This document shows, one piece after another, positions 32,989 through 40,213 of a DNA stretch of 41,897 nt. The stretch's first letter is position 1. Every line of letters begins with the position of its first letter. Source of the stretch: Aerococcus sp. (GTDB lineage: Bacteria > Bacillota > Bacilli > Lactobacillales > Aerococcaceae); assembly GCA_030528155.1 (NCBI GenBank), contig JAUMZL010000018.1, forward strand, positions 1 through 41,897. The letters are read 5' to 3'. Made by a program: the position numbers and the translations under genes. Under the pieces are notes generated by a model. The model saw only the letters and a program-made list of their open reading frames with translations. It was not told the DNA's origin and made no database searches.

Positions 32989-33912
32989 CTAATCCTCCCA
33001 GAGTACATCAGTGTCAGGTAAGGTGTAGTGCTGACGGACAAAATGAACGAAGGTATTTACGATGGGAAGATTAAAGCGGCTCTCTGTATAAGCCATGTAG
33101 AATAAGCGCTGCTCATACACGTCATGTAATGGGATGAGCGTGACGTCATAAGTCTCGATGTTAGTGAATTTCGGCATGATCGTGATGCCAAATCCCTGTT
33201 CCACCAAACCCATGATCGTATCATCCTCACTCGCTTCGTAGGTGACGTGTGGGACAATGTGATGTTCTCTAAACAATTGGTCAATGTTGTCGCGCAACCC
33301 CGTATTCTTAATGAAATGGACAAAAGGATAGTTCTCCACGACATTGAGCGCAGCGGTAGATTGTTTGGCAAGCGGATGTTGATCAGGCACGGCAAGGTAG
33401 AATTCTTGGGCAAATACAGGAACAAAAATCACATTTTCAGGAGCATCTTGAAGCTTTGAACAAAAGGCAACATCGATTTCATTGCGTTCCAGCGATTCTA
33501 GCATGTCAGGTGTGAGTCCAGAAGCGTGATTGAAGAAAAATTGCACATCTTGTTCGGCGTCAGGTTGTTCGACGAGAAAACGCCGGCATAGGCTAGGGAC
33601 AAAAGATTTGCCGAGTTCACGCAAGGTGGCAACGCGGATGGGGCCTTTGCCTTCTCCCAACAATTGGATGTCTCTAACTTCATCATCGAGGAGTTCGAGA
33701 ATCAATTCTACTCGTTTGAGGAAGAGCGTCCCAACCCGTGTCAGCTGAATGTTTCGGCCGGAGCGTTCAAATAATGGGGCGCCAAGCTCTTCTTCGAGTT
33801 TTTGGATAGCATTGCTCAGTGTCGGTTGGGTGATTCGTAATTTACGGGCAGCCTGGGTGTAATGTTCATATTTTGCCAGCGTAGCAAAATAACGCAAATG
33901 ATAGAGATTCAT
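32989..33912 (-). CDS. LysR-family regulator of the quinate/shikimate-type operon
   Basis: A 307-residue LysR-type regulator. The winged helix-turn-helix is at about 1-60 (HYTQAARKLRITQPTLSNAIQKLEEELG), followed by a linker helix and an effector-binding domain (about 90-300). It is transcribed away from the three-domain reductase operon with 242 bases between the starts, the usual LysR layout, so it most likely controls that operon. The effector is inferred to be a pathway compound such as quinate, shikimate or dehydroshikimate. TCAGGAGG is its ribosome binding site. Confidence 0.88.
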   Translation of the reverse strand: MNLYHLRYFATLAKYEHYTQAARKLRITQPTLSNAIQKLEEELGAPLFERSGRNIQLTRVGTLFLKRVELILELLDDEVRDIQLLGEGKGPIRVATLRELGKSFVPSLCRRFLVEQPDAEQDVQFFFNHASGLTPDMLESLERNEIDVAFCSKLQDAPENVIFVPVFAQEFYLAVPDQHPLAKQSTAALNVVENYPFVHFIKNTGLRDNIDQLFREHHIVPHVTYEASEDDTIMGLVEQGFGITIMPKFTNIETYDVTLIPLHDVYEQRLFYMAYTESRFNLPIVNTFVHFVRQHYTLPDTDVLWED

Positions 33913-33939
33913 GGCAGTCCTCCTGAGTGGGTAAGTGGG

Positions 33940-33950
33940 ATTGTGAAATA
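33940..33950. promoter_or_regulatory. ATTGTGAAATA element in the LysR/operon divergent region
   Basis: An 11-base word that recurs exactly, inverted, at 40137-40147 before the downstream transporter, and shares GTGAAAT with the palindrome at 33984-34003. Confidence 0.45.
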
Positions 33951-33983
33951 ACCGGTAAAAACTTACTTAACATAGAATAATAA

Positions 33984-34003
33984 TTATGTGAAATTTCACG
34001 TAA
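33984..34003. promoter_or_regulatory. Palindromic putative LysR operator
   Basis: A perfect 12-base core, GTGAAATTTCAC (33988-33999), extends to TTA-x-...-x-TAA, so 18 of 20 positions are symmetric. It contains a T-N11-A arrangement. If the -10 is TATAGA at 34051, the palindrome centre lies near -68, the usual LysR activation site. Confidence 0.6.
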
Positions 34004-34050
34004 AAAAACATCTGTATGCGGTTTTTGTAACCCCAATCATAAAATATTTC

Positions 34051-34103
34051 TATAGATTACACAAATAATAGTGATTAGATTTTTGGATTGATGTGCTATT
34101 AAA
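34051..34103 (+). promoter_or_regulatory. Alternative promoters of the reductase operon
   Basis: Two candidates. TATAGA at 34051-34056 without a -35 is well placed for LysR activation. TTAGAT (34075-34080), 17 bases, then TGC-TATTAA (34098-34103) is an extended -10 type. The sequence cannot decide between them. Confidence 0.4.
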
Positions 34104-34154
34104 TAAAGGCAAGTGAAGAACTAAACAAGATATAAAGTGAAAGGGACGAATAAA

Positions 34155-37049
34155 TTGGATAAACGCTTATTTGAAGCGGTTCAGTTGCCTAACGGTGTGG
34201 CATTGAAGAACCGTTTAGTAATGACCCCGATGACAACAGAGTCAGGGTATTACGATGGAAAATTCCCTAAAGAACTCGTTGACTACTATGCTGAACGTGC
34301 TGGTGAGGCAAGTATGGTGATTGTTGAGAGTGCATTTGTGGAAGATAATGGCCGTGGTTTTGCGGGGGCAATCGGTGTTGATAAAGATGACAAGATCCCT
34401 GGCTTGAAAAAATTAGCGACAGCCATTCAAGAAAAAGGATCTAAAGCACTACTGCAGCTCTATCATGCTGGACGGATGGCGTGGCCGAATATCAACGGGG
34501 GCCTGACACCAATTGCACCAAGTCCGGTACCGGCGTTGCGTCCGAATGCACCAGTACCGCGGGAAATGTCCGCCGATGAAATTGACGACATGATTAAGAA
34601 ATTTGGGGACGCTGCTAGACGTGCGATCGAAGCAGGCTTCGATGGGGTAGATATTCACGGGGCCAATACGTTCCTACTGCAACAATTTTTCTCCCCTCAC
34701 TCTAACCGTCGAACGGATCAATGGGGTGGTACTCGTGAAAAACGCGCGACCTTCCCGGTAGCTGTTTTACGGGAAGTACAACGGGTAGCAAAAGAAATGG
34801 GCCGAGATGACTTCATTATTGGATACCGCTTCTCGCCAGAAGAGTTGGAAGAACCAGGGATCCGTTTTGAAGATACCATGTTCCTCTTGAACACCTTAGC
34901 CGAAGAACATCCTGATTATGTCTTCTTCTCCATGGGCAGTTACGATCGTCCTTCCATTGTGAATACGGATGATCCAGAGCCAACGATCCGCAAGTACCAT
35001 GCTTTGGCTTCTAAAACATTGAAGACGATTCCAGTAATGGGAGTTGGTCGAATTTTGCAACCGGCCGATGCGACAGCGGCGTTAGACATGGGGTATACCC
35101 TGCTAGCTGCTGGGAAGGCATTCTTGTTAGCACCAGACTGGGTAAGCCAGATCAAACAGGAGGCGACCTTGCCAGATTATGTGGACACGCACAAACAAGA
35201 AGCGTTGAAGATTCCAGCGCCATTGTGGGACTTCATTGACTACATGCGCGTTGATCCAGACGAAGAGATGGCACGTAAACAACGGTTGCAGAAGATTCAA
35301 GAAGAAGGCGCGCATTACACGCCAGGTTCCTACAATGTCATTGCTAAAGGGCATATCAGTGACTTACCGATGACCGTTACCTTCAGCGCTGACCGTATTG
35401 AAGCGATTGATGTGGATCAGAGCGGTGAATCGGAAGGGTTATCCGACCAAGTGTTTGAACGGATGCCAAAACAGATCATCGAAGGCCAAACGTTGAACGT
35501 GGATGCCGTCTCCGGAGCTTCTGCTTCTAGTCAAGGATTGATTGACGGAGTGAGTGAAGCCGTTATGCAGGCTGCAGACGCGGATACCGTTGAATTTCTG
35601 AAACGCCAACCAAAACCAGTAATGCAATGGTCGAAGCAGGTCATTGATGAAAACTTTGACGTGGCCGTTATCGGTGGTGGGGCTGCCGGAATCAGTGCAG
35701 CTTTACGTGCGGATGAATTAGGCTTGAAGACCGTCCTCATTGAAAAGCTTAGCTTCCTGGGAGGATGCATTTCCATCAGTGGTGGGAATCAGGTCGTTAT
35801 GGGGTCTAAGCTCCAACAACAAGCCGGTGTCACTAACGATACGGTTAAAGCGATGGTGGAAGACTTCCAGAAGAATGGGAACTACGAAAATAATGTCGAA
35901 TTATTGACGCTCCTTGCTGAAAACATTGGTCAAACAACGGATTGGTTACATGAATATGTTGGCGTAAACTACGATGAAAAACTGCACGTCTTGGCAGAGT
36001 ACCGTTATGATCGTGAATTAGCCTACGAAGGTGGTGGGCATGGCTTTGCGGCAGCTGCGCGTCAGGCCATGGACAACAGCAACGTGACCGTGTACTACCA
36101 AACGGCTGTGGACCATCTCGTTACTGACAATGGTCAAGTTAGTGGGTTAGTGGCTAAAGAAGCGACGGGTGAAACCCACAATATCCAAACAAAAGGAGTT
36201 ATCTTAGCGACCGGTGGGTTTGGACATAACAAGGATCTCTTACCAGAAGCCTTACGTCCCGTGCTCTACTACGGGCCAACCTCATCCAATGGGGAAGGGT
36301 TAATCGTTGCACAGAAAGATGTCAACGCAGCAACCACTAATATGCAATTTGGAAAGATCTATCCAAATGGGATCGAAGCAGCAAATGGTATCGCTAAATC
36401 CACGATTGACGGAAACTTACGTGTCTTGAAAGATAACGCCTTGTTAGTCAATATGGACGGGAAACGTGTGATTAATGAACGGGCATCGAACCATGAAATT
36501 CTCGATGTCTTGATGAAACAAGAGCAACCTTTACTGTTCTTACTGATGGATCAGCAAGCCTTCGATAACTTCCGCGAAGGGGTATTAGAAGGCGGAATCG
36601 CTGGAACAGATATTGATCGTTGGTTACAAAACAACGGCTCCCAAACGCCACTCTTCTATCATTCTAACGACTTGGTAGAGTTGGCAGAGCGTGCGGGCAT
36701 GCCGAGTGACTCATTAAAAGAAACGGTGGCGCGCTTCAATCACTTTGTAGAAACGAAGGAAGATACTGATTTCCATCGCCAACCAGAATACTTAGAACGG
36801 CAAGTGGCTGAAGGCACATACTACTTAGTGGAACAAAAACCGCGTTTCGCAACGACGATGGGTGGTTTGGTTGTCGACACACAATTACAAGTGCAAAATG
36901 CTGATGATCAAGCCGTTAGCGGCCTCTACGCTGCCGGTGAAGTTGTCGGTGGAGTCATGGGAACAGACTCCCCATCCGGTGCTAACAACGCTTGGGCTTT
37001 GACTTCCGGTAAATTAGCCGCTGAAGCGATTGCCAACCAAAATAAATAG
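34155..37049 (+). CDS. Three-domain NADH-dependent enoate reductase (OYE-like / FMN_bind / FAD_binding_2)
   Basis: A 964-residue cytosolic flavoenzyme. TTG at 34155 is chosen since AAAGGGA lies eight bases before it; GTG 34137 has no site. Residues 1-365 are an Old Yellow Enzyme-like barrel (HGANTF keeps the His/Asn pair but has Phe for the proton-donor Tyr). Residues about 385-470 are an FMN_bind domain with DAVSGAS near 450-456, an ApbE-type covalent-flavin site with Ser. From about 490, FDVAVIGGGAAG opens a fumarate reductase/KSTD-like FAD domain. The same layout occurs in Vibrio NADH:acrylate and cinnamate reductases: NADH enters the first domain, a carboxylated alkene is reduced in the third. 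With ydiB and aroD beside it, shikimate or dehydroshikimate is the inferred acceptor. Confidence 0.8.
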   Translation: MDKRLFEAVQLPNGVALKNRLVMTPMTTESGYYDGKFPKELVDYYAERAGEASMVIVESAFVEDNGRGFAGAIGVDKDDKIPGLKKLATAIQEKGSKALLQLYHAGRMAWPNINGGLTPIAPSPVPALRPNAPVPREMSADEIDDMIKKFGDAARRAIEAGFDGVDIHGANTFLLQQFFSPHSNRRTDQWGGTREKRATFPVAVLREVQRVAKEMGRDDFIIGYRFSPEELEEPGIRFEDTMFLLNTLAEEHPDYVFFSMGSYDRPSIVNTDDPEPTIRKYHALASKTLKTIPVMGVGRILQPADATAALDMGYTLLAAGKAFLLAPDWVSQIKQEATLPDYVDTHKQEALKIPAPLWDFIDYMRVDPDEEMARKQRLQKIQEEGAHYTPGSYNVIAKGHISDLPMTVTFSADRIEAIDVDQSGESEGLSDQVFERMPKQIIEGQTLNVDAVSGASASSQGLIDGVSEAVMQAADADTVEFLKRQPKPVMQWSKQVIDENFDVAVIGGGAAGISAALRADELGLKTVLIEKLSFLGGCISISGGNQVVMGSKLQQQAGVTNDTVKAMVEDFQKNGNYENNVELLTLLAENIGQTTDWLHEYVGVNYDEKLHVLAEYRYDRELAYEGGGHGFAAAARQAMDNSNVTVYYQTAVDHLVTDNGQVSGLVAKEATGETHNIQTKGVILATGGFGHNKDLLPEALRPVLYYGPTSSNGEGLIVAQKDVNAATTNMQFGKIYPNGIEAANGIAKSTIDGNLRVLKDNALLVNMDGKRVINERASNHEILDVLMKQEQPLLFLLMDQQAFDNFREGVLEGGIAGTDIDRWLQNNGSQTPLFYHSNDLVELAERAGMPSDSLKETVARFNHFVETKEDTDFHRQPEYLERQVAEGTYYLVEQKPRFATTMGGLVVDTQLQVQNADDQAVSGLYAAGEVVGGVMGTDSPSGANNAWALTSGKLAAEAIANQNK

Positions 37050-37058
37050 TTAAGAAAC

Positions 37059-37120
37059 TGCTCCACCCCAAAGCTGATGATTAGTTTTGGGGGGCGAGCA
37101 AGAAGTCGCACTGAAGCGAC
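37059..37120 (+). other. Intercistronic hairpins between the reductase gene and ydiB
   Basis: A strong stem, TGCTC-CA-CCCCAAA with TTTTGGGG-GGC-GAGCA (37059-37072 and 37085-37100), has no T run after it. A second, GTCGC/GCGAC (37105-37120), follows. They probably limit RNA decay or read-through within the operon, giving unequal expression. Confidence 0.6.
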
Positions 37121-37159
37121 AATTTAATTAGTTAAAAAATATAATGGAGGAAGATTATC

Positions 37160-38044
37160 ATGGCAGAACGTTTAGATGGACACACATTATTGATTAGCTT
37201 ATTGGCAACCCCAATTCGTCACAGCAAGTCACCAACGATGCACAACGAAGCTTTCGCAAAATTGGGCTTGCCTTATGCTTACCTCGCCTTTGAAGTGGGC
37301 AATGAAGAACTCCCACAAGCTGTTGAAGGGATCCGGGCATTGGGAATTCGTGGGTCTAACATCTCTATGCCAAACAAACAAAAAGTTATTCCATTGTTGG
37401 ATGAACTCTCCGAAGAAGCTGAATTGATTGGTGCGGTGAATACCGTGACGAACAAGGATGGTAAAGGGCATCTCGTTGGTTACAACACAGATGGGATTGG
37501 CTGTATGAATGCGTTGAAGGAAAACGATGTGAACGTCAAAGGTGAAATCATCACCATGGCTGGTTGCGGTGGTGCTGGGACAGCCATTGCAGTTCAAGCA
37601 GCATTGGAAGGGGTCAAAGAATTACGCATCTTCAATCGTGATGATGACATTTATGCGAATGCAGAAAAGACCGTTGAAAAAATCAATGCCAAAACCAACT
37701 GCAAAGCGAGCGTTCATCACTTGGAAGACGATGAAGCCTTCAAACAATCAATCGCTGAATCCAGCATCTACATTGACGCGACCAGCGTAGGGATGCACCC
37801 ATTGGAAGATCAAAAATTGATTGACGATCCAGCGGTTATCCGCGATGATTTAGTGGTCTTCGATGTGGTTTATGCCCCAGCTGAAACCAAATTGTTAGCT
37901 TTTGCGAAAGAACACGGCGCTAAAAAAGCGATCAATGGGTTACCAATGATGATTCATCAAGGGGCAGCAGCCTTCAAGCTCTTCTGCGGTGAAGACATGC
38001 CAATCGACTACATCCGCGACTTGCTCTACAACAACGAAAAGTAA
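37160..38044 (+). CDS. ydiB: Quinate/shikimate dehydrogenase (YdiB-like AroE paralogue)
   Basis: A 294-residue shikimate dehydrogenase-family enzyme, oxidising quinate to 3-dehydroquinate and shikimate to 3-dehydroshikimate, reversibly. The substrate site is seen in S22 and S24 (HSKSP), K73 (SMPNK), N94 and D111 (YNTDG). The nucleotide loop GCGGAG is followed by FNRDDD, which lacks the NRT-x-x-R that marks NADPH-specific AroE and matches E. coli YdiB, which uses NAD or NADP. The C-terminal half also follows YdiB. Catabolic use is inferred from its operon. GGAGGAAG precedes the start. Confidence 0.85.
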   Translation: MAERLDGHTLLISLLATPIRHSKSPTMHNEAFAKLGLPYAYLAFEVGNEELPQAVEGIRALGIRGSNISMPNKQKVIPLLDELSEEAELIGAVNTVTNKDGKGHLVGYNTDGIGCMNALKENDVNVKGEIITMAGCGGAGTAIAVQAALEGVKELRIFNRDDDIYANAEKTVEKINAKTNCKASVHHLEDDEAFKQSIAESSIYIDATSVGMHPLEDQKLIDDPAVIRDDLVVFDVVYAPAETKLLAFAKEHGAKKAINGLPMMIHQGAAAFKLFCGEDMPIDYIRDLLYNNEK

Positions 38045-38070
38045 GCGGTGAATGAGGAGGAAAAACAAAA

Positions 38071-39300
38071 ATGACGTCAAATCGTTACTTCCCCACGAGT
38101 TTAGCCCTGTACATTAACTATATCATTCATGGAATGGGGGTATTGATTATCTCCCAAAACCAGAATTATTTGATGGAACAGTGGCACACCAATCTAGCCG
38201 GAGTGTTATCTGTTGTCGGTTTCATCGGGATCGGGCGCTTAATTGCGATTATTATTTCCGGCCCACTTTCCGATAAATTTGGTCGGAAGCCTTTTGTATA
38301 CTTGGGAATGCTGACCTATGTGATCTATTTCCTCGGTTTGGTTTTCAGCCATAGTGTCTTGATGGCTTCGATTTTTGCTTTGATTGCAGGATTATCCAAC
38401 TCCTTCCTCGATTCCGGAACCTATCCGGCACTGATGGAAGCTTGGCCAAAACAAGCAGGGACGGCGAATGTCTTGATCAAAGCCTTCGTTCAAATTGGGC
38501 AATTTGTATTGCCATTACTCATTGGTTTGTTGACCACGACCGGATTGTGGTTCGGGTGGTCCTTCATGGTGGCAGCCATCGTCTTAGTGATTAATATGCT
38601 GATCATGTGGCGGATGCCATTCCCAGATGACGATGCCCGTTCTCAAGCAGAAGCGAGCGGTCAATCCGAGGAGGAAGCAGTGGTTGATAACGGAATTCGT
38701 TACAAACAACAACCAAAACTCTACTTAGAAGGGGTTGCTTTCGTTCTTTATGGGTTTATCTCACAGGCAACGTTCTACCTGATCCAACAATCATTGAATA
38801 CGTACGGCCAACAAGCAGCCGGCATGAGTTTAAACGATGCCAATCTATTGATCACTTACTACTCTGTAGGGGCATTAGCCTGTGTAGCCGTGACTGCCGT
38901 GATCGCAACGAAAGTGAAATCTACGCACCTCATGCTCGGTTACACCTTCATGTCCTTCCTCAGTGCGATGGGAATGGCAATGTTCCCGGTGAGCGCCATG
39001 CTGAAAATTGGTGCCGTATTGATTGGGTTCTTTGCTGCTGGTGGAGTCATGCAATTAGGGCTCACGATCATGGGAGAATTCTTCCCTAAAGGCAAAGGAA
39101 CCGTCACCAGCATCTTCTACACTTTTGGGTCACTGGCATCCTGGACGATTCCAAATGCCATTGGTTGGTTTATGGAAAACCATGGGATTCATTCCGTCAT
39201 GTGGTTCGAAACGGTACTGGCGGCGATTGGATTTGTAATTGCGATCATCGTCTTTATCCGTTATGAACAGGTAATTGATACCAGCCAACGCGAAGCATAG
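38071..39300 (+). CDS. MFS transporter, probable quinate/shikimate importer
   Basis: A 409-residue major facilitator protein with 12 predicted helices and a charged central loop (about 190-220, rich in Glu, Gln and Ser). The loop 2-3 signature reads GPLSDKFGRKP (about 64-74). It starts 26 bases after ydiB with TGAGGAGGAAA. Being inside the operon between the dehydrogenase and dehydratase genes, it most likely imports the pathway substrate or exchanges substrate for reduced product; the family alone does not fix the substrate. Confidence 0.82.
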   Translation: MTSNRYFPTSLALYINYIIHGMGVLIISQNQNYLMEQWHTNLAGVLSVVGFIGIGRLIAIIISGPLSDKFGRKPFVYLGMLTYVIYFLGLVFSHSVLMASIFALIAGLSNSFLDSGTYPALMEAWPKQAGTANVLIKAFVQIGQFVLPLLIGLLTTTGLWFGWSFMVAAIVLVINMLIMWRMPFPDDDARSQAEASGQSEEEAVVDNGIRYKQQPKLYLEGVAFVLYGFISQATFYLIQQSLNTYGQQAAGMSLNDANLLITYYSVGALACVAVTAVIATKVKSTHLMLGYTFMSFLSAMGMAMFPVSAMLKIGAVLIGFFAAGGVMQLGLTIMGEFFPKGKGTVTSIFYTFGSLASWTIPNAIGWFMENHGIHSVMWFETVLAAIGFVIAIIVFIRYEQVIDTSQREA

Positions 39301-39315
39301 AAGGAGCGAATACAG

Positions 39316-40071
39316 ATGAAAACAGTAACGATTGATGAGATGACCATTGGAGCAGGTAAACCAAAAGTCATCATTCCAGTGGTTGGTCAAAATGAAGCAG
39401 AAATTTTAGCGAAAGCCAAAGAAGCCCACGATCTCGGTTGTGACTTCATCGAATGGCGCATCGATTTCTTTGAAGAGGTATTAGTTCCAGGAGCGGTTGC
39501 CGTGCTTTCTAAAAAGGTGAAAGCTGAAAGTCACTTGCCACTCTTGATCACCTTCCGCAGCCAACGTGAAGGGGGCGAACGGGAGCTGGATGATGCCGGT
39601 TATCTCAAACTCTATCAAGATGTTCTCGCCAATGGGACGCTCGACTTGATCGATGTGGAATTATTCATGCCTGCTGAAAATGTAGAGGCACTGGTCAATC
39701 TCGCCCACCAACAAGGGGTCAAAGTCATCATGTGCAACCATGATTTCGATGCGACGCCAGCGCAACAAGAAATTGTTAAGCGCCTGACCATGATGGAAGA
39801 AAAAGGGGCAGATATTGCGAAAATCGCGGTGATGCCGAATAGTGCTAAAGACGTGCTGACCTTGTTGGCAGCAACGGAAGAACGTCATGCACAAGCGGAT
39901 ATTCCATTGATTACGATGTCTATGGGGCAGCTCGGAATGGTTTCGCGTTTGTGTGGAGAAGTCTTCGGATCTTCAGCATCGTTTGGGGCTGCTGGGCAAG
40001 GCTCTGCACCAGGACAAGCGCCAGTTGGCCAATTGCAGGATGTTTTATCGCTCCTCTCATTGAATAAATAA
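39316..40071 (+). CDS. aroD: Type I 3-dehydroquinate dehydratase
   Basis: A 251-residue class I enzyme that converts 3-dehydroquinate to 3-dehydroshikimate through a Schiff base. K169 (IAKIAVMP) is the imine lysine and H142 (CNHDF) the general base; E46 and R48 (EWRID), R81 (TFRS) and the SAPGQ loop near the C-terminus bind substrate. Length is normal. GAAGGAG precedes the start, 15 bases after the MFS gene. No other shikimate-pathway genes accompany it, so it works here with YdiB in a catabolic or reductive route rather than aromatic synthesis. Confidence 0.95.
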   Translation: MKTVTIDEMTIGAGKPKVIIPVVGQNEAEILAKAKEAHDLGCDFIEWRIDFFEEVLVPGAVAVLSKKVKAESHLPLLITFRSQREGGERELDDAGYLKLYQDVLANGTLDLIDVELFMPAENVEALVNLAHQQGVKVIMCNHDFDATPAQQEIVKRLTMMEEKGADIAKIAVMPNSAKDVLTLLAATEERHAQADIPLITMSMGQLGMVSRLCGEVFGSSASFGAAGQGSAPGQAPVGQLQDVLSLLSLNK

Positions 40072-40086
40072 TTGTCGAAACGAAGT

Positions 40087-40120
40087 GCGGTGTTGCAGCG
40101 AAGTAACGCCGCCTTTTTTT
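40087..40120 (+). terminator. Terminator of the quinate/shikimate-type operon
   Basis: GCGGTGTT (40087-40094 region) pairs with AACGCCGC, then seven T. Confidence 0.88.
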
Positions 40121-40136
40121 AACCATATTTGTATTG

Positions 40137-40156
40137 TATTTCACAATTAATATGAT
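40137..40156 (+). promoter_or_regulatory. Shared motif and -10 box before the SulP/NCS2-like gene
   Basis: TATTTCACAAT (40137-40147) is the exact reverse complement of the element at 33940-33950. It sits four bases before TATGAT (40151-40156), within the promoter spacer. Control by the same LysR protein is inferred. Confidence 0.45.
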
Positions 40157-40213
40157 AGAATAACGTGAATTTTTTAAAGGGAAAAATAAAAAGGGAAGAA
40201 AGAAGGAGATGTC

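Noticed and set aside
34137-34154. GTG at 34137 as start of the three-domain reductase
   Set aside because: No ribosome binding site precedes it, while TTG at 34155 has AAAGGGA at proper spacing.
37160-40071. ydiB and aroD as part of aromatic amino-acid biosynthesis
   Set aside because: No aroB, aroC, aroK, aroA or DAHP synthase gene is present, and the dehydrogenase is of YdiB type in an operon with a transporter and reductase.
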